From Halovenus sp. (GTDB lineage Archaea > Halobacteriota > Halobacteria > Halobacteriales > Haloarculaceae), in NCBI GenBank assembly GCA_028275145.1, contig JAQCNG010000122.1, positions 1 through 19,905 of the forward strand: 19,905 nucleotides of DNA. Reading direction: 5' to 3'. Below, in pieces: positions 6,232 through 13,783 of the stretch (the stretch's first letter is position 1; each line of letters begins with the position of its first letter). Made by a program: the position numbers and the translations under genes. The notes under the pieces are model-generated. The model was not told where the DNA came from and ran no database searches. It saw nothing but the letters and a program-made list of their open reading frames with translations.

Positions 6232-8232
6232 GTGACCCGAGCACGTATTCTGGTTGTGGACGAGAGTGCGACGCGGGCAGAGACCGCGTCGGCACTCGAG
6301 GCTGGGGACAACAAGGTGTTCTGTGCTGACTCGCTCGCCGGGGCCCAGTTGAAGATGCGCGACCACCGACCCGATATCGTCGTGACCGAGTATCGGCTTC
6401 CCGACGGCACCGGGCTGGACCTGCTGCGGGAGTTTCGCTCCACATACGACCGACTGCCGGTGGTCGTGTACACGGCACACGGCAACGAGCGGATTGCGAG
6501 CGAGTGTATCGATGCGGACGTGTCGGCGTACATCCCGAAGAGTCGCGAGCGGGCGAGCGAGCGACTGCGCGAGACTGTCGAGGAACTCTCTGTCTCCGAC
6601 GTTGCCGGGGCTGGCGGTGACGAACTGCCCGGGCCGAGTCCACGGAACATCGTCCGGGCGGTCGACGAGGCGCCGGTCGGTATCACGATCTCCGACCCCT
6701 CGCTGCCGGACAACCCTCTCGTCTACGCCAATCAGGGGTACGCCGAGTTGACCGGCTACGATGTCGAGGAGGTGCTGGGGCGCAACTGCCGGCTGCTGCA
6801 GGGCCCCGACACCGACGAGGAGCCGGTTGCGAGGATGCGCGAGGCACTCGACAACGAGAGGCCGGTGTCGGTGGAGCTGCTCAACTACCGGGAGGACGGC
6901 ACGCCGTTCTGGAACCGGGTTACCCTCGCGCCGCTTTACAACGGAAACGAACTCAGTCACTACATCGGGTTCCAGGAGGATGTCACCGAGCGCAAAGAGG
7001 CCGAGGCGCTGGCCAGACAGCGAGCCGACGCGCTCCGCGAGGAACGACAGACGCTGGAACGCGTGCTGGGCCGTGTGAGCGGGCTCGTCAACAACGTGAG
7101 CCACGCGCTCGTGGCAGCCAGCAACCGCGAGGAGATAGAACAGCGGGTCTGTTCGGAGATTGCGACCACAGACGGCTACAACCACGCCTGGATGGGCGAG
7201 TCACAGGTCGCCGGGTCGACGATGACTGTCCGGGTCAGCGAGGGGGGCACCCAGCACATCGAGTCCGGCAGCAGCGCGCAGTTCGCGGGGACGGTTCTCG
7301 AGCGCGCGCTCGAGCAGGGCTCTGTTGTCGTCCCGACCAGCGACGACCGGGTTCCGCCCGCTGTTGCGCCCGAGCAGTTCGACTCCGCTGCGATGGCCGT
7401 GGTCCCACTCTCCTACCGGCGGACGACCTATGGGGTGTTGTGTGTCTACGCCGAGCGCGCGGAGGTGCTCGACCGGCGCGAGTCCGAGGTGTTCGAGGCG
7501 GTCGGACAGATGGTCGCCAGCGGACTCAACGCGGTCGAAACAAAACAGGTGCTCACGGCCGACCGCGTGACCGAACTCGGGTTCGAGATAACCGACGACC
7601 GGTTCCCGCTGATCGAACTGGCAAACCGGAGCGGCGGGTCGATCAGCTACAACGGTTCGACCATCGAGGATGGCAGTTCGTTCCGGTTGTTTGTCACACT
7701 CTCGGATATCGAGAGCGACGAGCCGTTCGGGAAACTGCTGTCGGCGTGTGATGGCATCCACAACGGGTACGTCATCGCCAAACGCGACCACACTGTCGCG
7801 GTCTCCATCGCGCTGGCCGACGGCCACCCGTTTGGCGAACTCGCGGAGTACGGCGGGACCGTGCAGGACCTGTCTGTCTCCGACAGCTCCGGGACGGCAC
7901 AGCTACACATCGACCTGCCTATCGAGGGGGACTCCCGGTCGGTGCTCTCGGCACTCGAGGCCACCTACGACAGCGTCAGCCTCATCCGCCAGCGCGAGCG
8001 CGAGCGGGAACCCCAGCCCACCACCGCGTTCACCACCGCCGTGGCCGACCGACTGACCGACCGTCAGTACACCGCACTGGAGACAGCTTTCCTCAGTGAC
8101 TACTTCGAGTTTCCCCGCCCCGTCTCCGGGGAGGAACTCGCCGAGTCGATGGACATCTCCCGCCAGACATACCACCAGCATCTCCGTGCGGCACAGCGCA
8201 AACTGCTCGAGGAGTTTTTCGACTCGAACTGA
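6232..8232 (+). CDS. bat: Bat-type bacterio-opsin activator: receiver, LOV/PAS, GAF-like, HTH_10
   Basis: A 666-residue regulator. Residues 4-118 form a receiver domain (ILVVDES with Asp10, VYTAHG with Thr81, IPKS with Lys103), but the phospho-acceptor site reads VVTEYRLPDG, with Glu53 instead of Asp. Residues 140-253 form a PAS domain with LOV signatures: GRNCRLLQG with Cys186, Asn218 in NYREDG, Asn228 in FWNRV and Gln248 in IGFQED. Residues 255-280 look like a coiled linker, and 285-440 are GAF-like. Residues 445-590 match the region found between GAF and HTH in Bat proteins. Residues 605-662 form the HTH_10 domain, with ISRQTYHQHLRAAQRKL as the recognition region. Bat activates bop transcription in Halobacterium, and length and order fit that protein. 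GTG 6232 is set by the TATA spacing. The likely target is the halorhodopsin promoter upstream. Confidence 0.88.
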   Translation: MTRARILVVDESATRAETASALEAGDNKVFCADSLAGAQLKMRDHRPDIVVTEYRLPDGTGLDLLREFRSTYDRLPVVVYTAHGNERIASECIDADVSAYIPKSRERASERLRETVEELSVSDVAGAGGDELPGPSPRNIVRAVDEAPVGITISDPSLPDNPLVYANQGYAELTGYDVEEVLGRNCRLLQGPDTDEEPVARMREALDNERPVSVELLNYREDGTPFWNRVTLAPLYNGNELSHYIGFQEDVTERKEAEALARQRADALREERQTLERVLGRVSGLVNNVSHALVAASNREEIEQRVCSEIATTDGYNHAWMGESQVAGSTMTVRVSEGGTQHIESGSSAQFAGTVLERALEQGSVVVPTSDDRVPPAVAPEQFDSAAMAVVPLSYRRTTYGVLCVYAERAEVLDRRESEVFEAVGQMVASGLNAVETKQVLTADRVTELGFEITDDRFPLIELANRSGGSISYNGSTIEDGSSFRLFVTLSDIESDEPFGKLLSACDGIHNGYVIAKRDHTVAVSIALADGHPFGELAEYGGTVQDLSVSDSSGTAQLHIDLPIEGDSRSVLSALEATYDSVSLIRQREREREPQPTTAFTTAVADRLTDRQYTALETAFLSDYFEFPRPVSGEELAESMDISRQTYHQHLRAAQRKLLEEFFDSN

Positions 8233-8338
8233 CTCCGTTGCCACCCCGGCCACAGAACCTGTCGCCGTTGATAACAGTGCCTGGCGGTGTCGGTCTGGGC
8301 CGACTGCCCTGCCGTCCGCACGGACACCGACCATGACG

Positions 8339-8344
8339 TTTTAA
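8339..8344 (+). promoter_or_regulatory. TATA box of the gene at 8368
   Basis: TTTTAA (8339-8344, followed by CATCC) is centred about 26 bases before the ATG at 8368, which fits leaderless transcription. No ribosome binding site is seen. Confidence 0.6.
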
Positions 8345-8367
8345 CATCCCGGGGGCAAATCGCAGAT

Positions 8368-8847
8368 ATGTTTGAGAAGGTAGGAAAGTTCCAGATACTC
8401 CTGGGGGTTATCGGGCTTCTCGGCCTCGTGGCAGTCGTGTTCTCCCTCGGTGGACTGTACGTGGTGTTGACCGGCGGCCCCGACGGCGGCAGTGCCGCCA
8501 GACTCCCGGCGGAGTTCACCTGTGACTCGTTCAACGGAGACCCCGATGTCGGCCACGGGGCAGCCTACGGTGTCACGATAAACACGACACTGGGCGCGCT
8601 GGACGACATCGAGGGTGGGACCACCGACGACGGGTTCGAGTTGCGGTTCAGCGTCTCCGACCCGAGTGTCCTCAACACGTCGGCACGCCATCCAGACGGG
8701 ACACCCGTTCCCGTGGCGGTCCAGAACAGGACCGTGACAGTCGCGGACAACGATACGACACCGTTCCGGCTCTGGATCGACACCGCAGAGCGGGGAACCA
8801 TCACCCGGTCGGAGCTAGATATCTGTCCGCCGGAGTCTGCCGGCTGA
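8368..8847 (+). CDS. Membrane-anchored exported protein, probably glycosylated
   Basis: A 159-residue protein with a short basic N terminus (MFEKVGK) and one long hydrophobic helix at about residues 9-34, then a polar region of about 120 residues likely facing outside. That region carries four N-glycosylation sequons (NTT, NTS, NRT and NDT), as in haloarchaeal surface proteins. It also has two Cys residues (TCDSFNGD and DICPPESAG) near its two ends that could pair. The middle (FELRFSVSDPSVL, TPVPVAVQNRTVTVAD) reads as beta strands, suggesting a small immunoglobulin-like sandwich. I do not recognise a named family. The start is set by the hydrophobic anchor and the TATA box at 8339. The gene follows bat by 135 bases with its own promoter. 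Confidence 0.65.
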   Translation: MFEKVGKFQILLGVIGLLGLVAVVFSLGGLYVVLTGGPDGGSAARLPAEFTCDSFNGDPDVGHGAAYGVTINTTLGALDDIEGGTTDDGFELRFSVSDPSVLNTSARHPDGTPVPVAVQNRTVTVADNDTTPFRLWIDTAERGTITRSELDICPPESAG

Positions 8848-8923
8848 CCGTTGCCCACAACCCGGGTCTGCCCCCCGATTTGCCGCTCCCGGTCACCCCC
8901 GGAACTGGAGTCGTCAGGTAGAA

Positions 8924-8930
8924 TCTATAA
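8924..8930 (+). promoter_or_regulatory. TATA box of the gene at 8959
   Basis: TCTATAA is centred about 32 bases before the ATG at 8959. This predicts a start a few bases upstream of that codon and argues against the earlier in-frame GTG at 8935. Confidence 0.55.
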
Positions 8931-8958
8931 GTAGGTGGCATGCCCAGAACGAACTGTT

Positions 8959-9369
8959 ATGCAACGAATCCAGAGTGGTCGTCTCGACATCATGATCCAC
9001 GGTGAGGCAACGGTGGAGGACCTGCCGGTCGACGGGATCTCGGCCGAGGACCTGACCGTCGCGGGGGTCGAGTCGTTCACGCCGTCGAACATGAGCGAAC
9101 CGAAACTGTACCCCGGAGATGTCATCGTCGGCGTCACAGACGGCGAGATCGAGTTCGCCGAACTCATCTACGACAAACTCGACGATGCCGTTCTGGTCGT
9201 CCCGCTCGACTCCGGTTCGGTCACCTACGTCGAGGACAGCGTCTTCACGAAGCGGTTCTACCAGGGCGAAATCCACATCTACGACGACATCACGCGAGCA
9301 ACGGCCGACTGGGACACCGAGTTCGTCGAGTCGAGAATCGAGCGACCCGAGATCAGCCGCGCACGGTAG
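8959..9369 (+). CDS. Soluble acidic hypothetical protein
   Basis: A 136-residue acidic protein with no signal peptide and no membrane segment. It looks beta-rich: DIMIHGEATVEDL at the start, PGDVIVGVTDGEIEFAEL near residues 60-77, DAVLVVPLDSGSVTYVEDSVF near 82-102 and GEIHIYDDITRATADW near 108-123. I do not recognise the family. The ATG at 8959 is chosen over GTG 8935 from the TATA position. It faces the minus-strand AAA ATPase gene, which ends 65 bases away. Nothing in the short convergent gap stands out as a hairpin or T-run. Confidence 0.6.
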   Translation: MQRIQSGRLDIMIHGEATVEDLPVDGISAEDLTVAGVESFTPSNMSEPKLYPGDVIVGVTDGEIEFAELIYDKLDDAVLVVPLDSGSVTYVEDSVFTKRFYQGEIHIYDDITRATADWDTEFVESRIERPEISRAR

Positions 9370-9434
9370 AGCGCGGTTATCGACCCGCAGCACAGTTTCT
9401 CCGGGCCCCCGGGCGGTGACCCGGCCCGACTCTC

Positions 9435-11375
9435 TCAGCCGAACAGCGAGCCGAGAAAGGAGCTGTCGCGTGTCCGGACACCCTCGAACGAGACGAGGAT
9501 GTTGTTGAGGTCGGTGAACAGTTTGGTTGCGTTGCGCCGGGTCTCCTTGTCGAGTTTCTCGGCCAGTTCGACGCGGTTTCGCTGCAGGTACAGCGCAGGC
9601 TCGTTACGGTCGAACTCGCCGTTGTTGATGTTGTGTGACTCGAAGTATGACCGGACCTGCCGGACGACGGAGCCGTCACCGTCGATGTGGTCGGTGGTGA
9701 GCCGGTCCGGAGCCGCCTCCGATGTGCGGATTGCCGTCGCGTAGGCTCCGTTGACGAGCTGGAGATACAGCTGGTCCGAGAGCACGTCCTCGATAGTGGC
9801 GTCCTCGCTGGCGCTGTACTCGCTCGCGAGTTTGACCGGGATGTCCATCAGCGGACTCTCCGTCTCGCCCCGGCCACGGGCCGGTTCCTTCCAGGCTGGC
9901 TTCTCCTCGAGCAGGGCGGCGACGTCCAGTCGGTCCTCGCCGAACAGCGAGATGAACGTCCCGACGTTGTCCGCGTCCTTTACCGGGATGACCGTCCAGC
10001 GACTGTCCAGCCCCTCCTTGCCGGCGTCCCGGAGCATCTGTGAGAGGACGTACAGGAACACGTGGTCCGCCTTCTGTTCGACCAGCAGCGTCTGTGGGTA
10101 CACCAGCAGCGTGTCCATGAGGTCGAACTCGAAGACGTTTCGCAGCGGGAACCGGGTGTACTCGTCGGCTTTGGCGACGTCCGCGACGATGTTCTCCCCG
10201 TCGGGCGGGTCTCCGAGCACCATCCGGACCCGGTGGACGGTCTCCTCGTCGATCATGAACGGGGAGTGTGCCGTGTATATCGCCGAGTGTTTGCTCGCCA
10301 GTTCGTTTTTGAGGAACTCGAGAAACTCCTGTTTGGCCCTGGCGTGGAGGTTCAGCCCCGGTTCGTCGAGCAACAACACCAGGTCGTCGTCGGTCCGTTC
10401 GAGCTCGGAGAGCTGGCAGAACGTGGAGAAAAAGCGCCGGAAGCCGTGCGAGCGCTGCTCGAACTCGACGGTGACCCGCTGGTCGCGGTTCTCGACACGC
10501 ACGTCAAGCACCGGTTCCCCCTCGGTGCCGGCCCGCTGGATACGGATGCCGATATCGCCGCTCTGACTCCAGTACTCCATTGCCCTGTCACTGACCGCCG
10601 CCGAGGCCGCCTCCAGTTCGGTGATGGTCTCGCGCCAGTCCTCGACCTCGCGGAGACTCTCGAGATCCAGACCGGCCACCGCCAGCAGCGAGAGAAACAC
10701 GTGGTCTCCAGGCGAGAGGTCGCCGTTCTCGCGGCGCTCCAGCAGCGCCTCGATGTCGATCATCCCGTTCATCACGGAGTACTCCCCTACGAAGCGAAAC
10801 GCCGGGAGCCGTTCCGAGAGCACCGTCCGCCCGATGTCGGCCGCCAGCGTGGGGACCGGCTCCCCGCCGAGTTCGGATTCGACTGTCTTGCGGGCTCCCT
10901 CCGACAGCGCCGTGACCGACTCCGCGCTGGCGAGTTCACTGTCTGTTTTCTCGCCAAAGTCGTGGGTCTCGCGCAGATGCGACAGACAGGCATCCTCCAC
11001 GAGGGCGAGTTCCCAGTGGCGCTCGCTCGCGTAGTCTCTGTGGACTGTTATCTCGCGGTCGGCGACGATGCCCTCGGTGAACGCCGCCTCGATTGCGGCC
11101 ACGTCGTCGTCGTCCAGTCGGAACCGCCCGCTCGCGACCACGTCCGGGTCCTCGTCGTGTCTGTCGCTGTACTCCGGCCACTCCTCCCGGGGGTACTCCG
11201 CGTACGGCACGTACTTTCCGTCACCGTATGCGGGATTGAGTTTCTCCGCTGCCCGCATGAACGCTGTTTTTCCCGACTCGTTTCTGCCAACCAGACACGT
11301 GAGATTGTCGATTTCGACCCAGCCTGTGTCGGTGAGACTCCTGTAATTTTGTACCCGAAGCTCTGTTACGTTCAT
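9435..11375 (-). CDS. OLD-like AAA ATPase with degenerate TOPRIM-like C terminus
   Basis: A 646-residue protein of the RecF/SMC-related OLD group. It begins with the family strand MNVTELRVQNYRSL, then Walker A GRNESGKT at 30-37. A long variable insertion follows (about 45-300), then the SHGFRRFF signature-like region at 309-316, Walker B LVLLLDEPG at 332-340 (Asp337, Glu338) and the H-loop YTAHSPF with His370. After this, TLLVEQKADHVFLYVLSQML (Glu433) resembles the first strand of an OLD TOPRIM nuclease. The usual acidic DxD strand appears only as VAALLEEKP (Glu490, Glu491), so nuclease activity is doubtful. Relatives include OLD nucleases and GajA of Gabija, but no helicase or other partner gene lies beside it. 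It may act on DNA in repair or defence. It has its own TATA box (11398-11407) divergent from the small heat shock gene. Confidence 0.85.
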   Translation of the reverse strand: MNVTELRVQNYRSLTDTGWVEIDNLTCLVGRNESGKTAFMRAAEKLNPAYGDGKYVPYAEYPREEWPEYSDRHDEDPDVVASGRFRLDDDDVAAIEAAFTEGIVADREITVHRDYASERHWELALVEDACLSHLRETHDFGEKTDSELASAESVTALSEGARKTVESELGGEPVPTLAADIGRTVLSERLPAFRFVGEYSVMNGMIDIEALLERRENGDLSPGDHVFLSLLAVAGLDLESLREVEDWRETITELEAASAAVSDRAMEYWSQSGDIGIRIQRAGTEGEPVLDVRVENRDQRVTVEFEQRSHGFRRFFSTFCQLSELERTDDDLVLLLDEPGLNLHARAKQEFLEFLKNELASKHSAIYTAHSPFMIDEETVHRVRMVLGDPPDGENIVADVAKADEYTRFPLRNVFEFDLMDTLLVYPQTLLVEQKADHVFLYVLSQMLRDAGKEGLDSRWTVIPVKDADNVGTFISLFGEDRLDVAALLEEKPAWKEPARGRGETESPLMDIPVKLASEYSASEDATIEDVLSDQLYLQLVNGAYATAIRTSEAAPDRLTTDHIDGDGSVVRQVRSYFESHNINNGEFDRNEPALYLQRNRVELAEKLDKETRRNATKLFTDLNNILVSFEGVRTRDSSFLGSLFG

Positions 11376-11397
11376 CGTTTGTTCCTCTGCGCGTCGG

Positions 11398-11407
11398 CAA
11401 ATAAAGG
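11398..11407 (-). promoter_or_regulatory. TATA box of the AAA ATPase gene
   Basis: On the minus strand the sequence reads CCTTTATTTG, centred about 27 bases before the ATG at 11375. It supports the annotated start and a leaderless mRNA. Confidence 0.65.
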
Positions 11408-11623
11408 TTGGTTCTGACAGTGTCGGCCAGCCCAGCTCTCACTGTTTCGGTGACATTACGCCGGACCTGCCGGTCGAACGACGGCCACTCGTGGAGCCAT
11501 CCACAGCGGTACGGCACCCGACGCGCGTGGCTCTCCGCCCTTTCCCGGACTGGCCCGGTCCGTGTTGTCCCGAGCCCGAACGCCTGTCGCCGCTGTGGCG
11601 CGAGTCGGTCGACCAATTCCGCA

Positions 11624-11631
11624 GGATTAAG
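11624..11631 (+). promoter_or_regulatory. TATA-like element of the small heat shock gene
   Basis: GGATTAAG is centred about 28 bases before the ATG at 11656. No clear repeated heat-shock operator is visible around it. Confidence 0.5.
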
Positions 11632-11655
11632 CCCCTGCCGGCGGTAGATACAGCT

Positions 11656-12051
11656 ATGACCGGACGCAACGACCCGTTCGGCGACATCGAGGAGCTGTTC
11701 GACCAGTTCGCGGACTTCGGTGCGACGCTGTCGGCCGACATCCCGGTCGACGTACTCGACAGAGAGGAGGCGGTAGTCGTCCTCGCGGACCTGCCTGGAC
11801 GGGAGTCCGGCGAGATACAGGTCCGACTGGAGGACCAGCGGACCCTCCACATCGAGGCCCCTGCTCCTGCCGGCACAGACGAGGGCCAGTACGTCGTCCG
11901 CGAGCGGCCACGCGCGGAGGTGAGCCGCGCAGTCCGTCTGCCCGCGCCCGTCAGCGAGAGCGACACCGAGGCGAGTTACGACCAGGGCGTTCTCAGAGTG
12001 GAGCTGGGGAAACCCTCTGCGGGCGACGGCACCGAGATAGCGGTCAACTGA
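11656..12051 (+). CDS. Small heat shock protein (Hsp20/alpha-crystallin family)
   Basis: A 131-residue chaperone-like protein. After an acidic amphipathic N terminus (DPFGDIEELFDQFADFG), the alpha-crystallin domain covers about residues 28-117. It shows the strand VVVLADLPG, the EIQVRLEDQRTLHIEA hairpin, the basic-acidic segment YVVRERPRAEVSRAVRLP and the family hallmark ASYDQGVLRVEL at about 105-116. The tail TEIAV could serve as the IxI/V-type motif used in oligomer assembly. Family members hold unfolding proteins in the cytoplasm without ATP. The ATG at 11656 is chosen because the upstream open frame is not protein-like and a TATA element lies 28 bases before it. A BsuPI-domain gene follows after 65 bases. 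Confidence 0.9.
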   Translation: MTGRNDPFGDIEELFDQFADFGATLSADIPVDVLDREEAVVVLADLPGRESGEIQVRLEDQRTLHIEAPAPAGTDEGQYVVRERPRAEVSRAVRLPAPVSESDTEASYDQGVLRVELGKPSAGDGTEIAVN

Positions 12052-12116
12052 GCCGGCTGCACCGCTCTCTCACCGGGTCGTCAGACCCAAGCCCCGGCCC
12101 GCCGTACCCCCGGGTG

Positions 12117-12452
12117 ATGACACTGAGCGCGACACTCGATACGACAGTCGACGAGGACGTGACGTTCACGTTCACAGTCACGAACACCGGCTCCGACCCG
12201 GTGGAGTTGACCTTCCGGAGCGGCAAGCGCGCGGACGTGGTGGTCACCGACACCGGGAGTGGCGAGGAGGTCTGGCGCTGGAGCGCGGGTCGGATGTTTA
12301 CACAGGCCATCTCGACGGTGGAGTTGGCCGCCGGCGAGACACTCGACCGGTCGTTTACCTGGGGTGACCCGTCCGCCGGGAGCTACGAGGCCGAGGGGAC
12401 ACTCGCGGCCAACAGCCGAAGCGCGCCGGCGACGACGACGTTCGGCGTATAG
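12117..12452 (+). CDS. BsuPI-domain protein (putative intracellular proteinase inhibitor type)
   Basis: A 111-residue protein made almost wholly of a BsuPI domain, an immunoglobulin-like sandwich named after the Bacillus subtilis intracellular proteinase inhibitor. Landmarks are TFTFTVTNTGSDPVELTF (residues 16-33), SGKRADVVVTD near 35-45, the hallmark EVWRWSAGRMFTQA at about 50-63, the AAGETLDRSFTWG strand and the closing GSYEAEGTL. There is no signal peptide, so it is probably cytoplasmic. In-frame GTG 12114 and ATG 12117 are adjacent; ATG is used. It lies 65 bases after the small heat shock gene on the same strand. A link to protein quality control is possible but rests only on proximity and the family name. 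Confidence 0.8.
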   Translation: MTLSATLDTTVDEDVTFTFTVTNTGSDPVELTFRSGKRADVVVTDTGSGEEVWRWSAGRMFTQAISTVELAAGETLDRSFTWGDPSAGSYEAEGTLAANSRSAPATTTFGV

Positions 12453-12517
12453 CTCTGCGCCCGTGGTGATCGTACGACCGGTTACTCCCGGCGGGGAGCG
12501 AACTCCACCGCCGGTCG

Positions 12518-13669
12518 CTACCGCGGTGCCTGCTGGTGGATGAGGTTCCGCTGGACGGCGTTTGCCCCCTCGTAGATGACCGGCACCCGGACGTCGCGGT
12601 AGATGCGCGCGATGCGACGGTTGTCGAACACCGACCGGCCGCCGTGCAGCGACATCGCCCGCTCGGCACAGTCCGTTGCCGCCTCGGTGGAGACAGTCTT
12701 GGCGAGCGCGGCCCAGTAGCCCGGGTTGGTGCCCTCGGCGACCATGTCGGCGGCCCGCCAGTTCAGCGCGCGGGCCGACTCGAAGGCCATGCGCATCTCC
12801 GAGAGTTCGTGCTGGACGGCCTGGAACTCGTCGACGGTTCTCCCGAACGCCTCGCGGTCGGTGACAAACGACTCGGCCTCCTCGATGGCCCCGGCAGCCA
12901 GTCCGAGTCCGTGGCCACCGACCACGACCCGGCCGTGGTTGAAAAACTCCGCGACCATATAAAAGCCCGCGCCGCGGGTGCCGATGAGGTTCTCCTCCGG
13001 GATGCGGCAGTTCTCCAGCGTGATGTGTGCCTGCTTCGAGGCGCGAAACGCCATCTTCTCGTCGACGTGTTCGGCGCTGTACCCGTCGGTGTCTGTTGGC
13101 ACGATGAACATCGAGTAGTTGCTGTACCGGTCGTCGGAGTCGCCGGTTTTCGCGTAGAGGGTGACCCAGTCGGCCTCGACACCGTTGCCGACCCAGTACT
13201 TCTCGCCGTCGAGCACCCACTCGTCGCCGTCCAGGTCTGCCGACGTCCGCATCCCCGCCAGGTCACTCCCCGTCTCCGGTTCCGACACCGCGAGACCGGT
13301 TATCTGCTCGTGGTTGGCGACGGGCCGGAGATACTGGTCTTTCTGCTGTTCGCTCCCGTAGTCGGCGAGCATCTCCGCGCCGAAACTGGCGAGTTGCAGC
13401 GTCAACCCGATGCCCGCGTCCGCCCGGTAGAACTCCTCCGCCATCGCCAGCATCTCGTGCAGCGAGAGTCCGCGGCCACCGTACTCCTCGGGAATATCGC
13501 CCGCGACCAGTCCAGCCCTCTGGCCGGCCTCCAGAATCTCCCACGGGTAGTCGCCGCTCTCGTAGTAGGCCTCTGCGTTGCCTGCGATGTGTTCCCGAGC
13601 AAACGCCCGGGCCTCCTGTTTGACATCGCGGGCCTGTTCGGGCACGATGCTCTCGTCCAGCAGGTCCAT
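12518..13669 (-). CDS. Acyl-CoA dehydrogenase
   Basis: A complete 383-residue FAD enzyme that oxidises an acyl-CoA to the trans-2-enoyl-CoA, passing electrons to ETF. The N-terminal helical domain (about 1-120) contains IPEEYGGRGLS. The middle beta domain starts at LAVSEPETGSD (126-136), the FAD/substrate-contacting motif, and continues with DGEKYWVGNG (154-163). The C-terminal helical domain includes AFGRTVDEFQAVQ and the loop IYEGANAVQRN, in which Glu367 is the expected catalytic base of the short- and medium-chain type. The exact acyl substrate cannot be read from the sequence. A minus-strand TATA-like GATATTTC at 13693-13700 supports the ATG at 13669. No other beta-oxidation gene is adjacent. 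Confidence 0.93.
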   Translation of the reverse strand: MDLLDESIVPEQARDVKQEARAFAREHIAGNAEAYYESGDYPWEILEAGQRAGLVAGDIPEEYGGRGLSLHEMLAMAEEFYRADAGIGLTLQLASFGAEMLADYGSEQQKDQYLRPVANHEQITGLAVSEPETGSDLAGMRTSADLDGDEWVLDGEKYWVGNGVEADWVTLYAKTGDSDDRYSNYSMFIVPTDTDGYSAEHVDEKMAFRASKQAHITLENCRIPEENLIGTRGAGFYMVAEFFNHGRVVVGGHGLGLAAGAIEEAESFVTDREAFGRTVDEFQAVQHELSEMRMAFESARALNWRAADMVAEGTNPGYWAALAKTVSTEAATDCAERAMSLHGGRSVFDNRRIARIYRDVRVPVIYEGANAVQRNLIHQQAPR

Positions 13670-13690
13670 ACAATCCGAACGGGACTACCA

Positions 13691-13700
13691 CAGAAATATC
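13691..13700 (-). promoter_or_regulatory. TATA-like element of the acyl-CoA dehydrogenase gene
   Basis: The minus strand reads GATATTTCTG, centred about 27 bases before the ATG at 13669. A second AT-rich tract (13721-13735, with ATATATA) lies further upstream and could be an alternative promoter. Confidence 0.5.
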
Positions 13701-13783
13701 GCCTGCCTAACGAATATCAACCTTCATATATATTCGAACCACTGCCATTAAATGTCGCTGCCGGTGTGAGTGACCCACGCTCG

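Noticed and set aside
5839..7185. 448-codon minus-strand frame opposite the bat-like gene
   Set aside because: It lies antisense to a gene with clear receiver, LOV and HTH motifs, and its translation has no recognisable features.
7297..7314. Perfect 18-base palindrome CTCGAGCGCGCGCTCGAG within bat
   Set aside because: It encodes the ordinary stretch LERALE inside the GAF-like region, and Leu/Glu/Arg codons in GC-rich DNA readily give this symmetry. There is no sign of regulatory placement.
10062..11417. 451-codon plus-strand frame opposite the AAA ATPase
   Set aside because: It is antisense to intact Walker motifs on the other strand; it is a compositional shadow.
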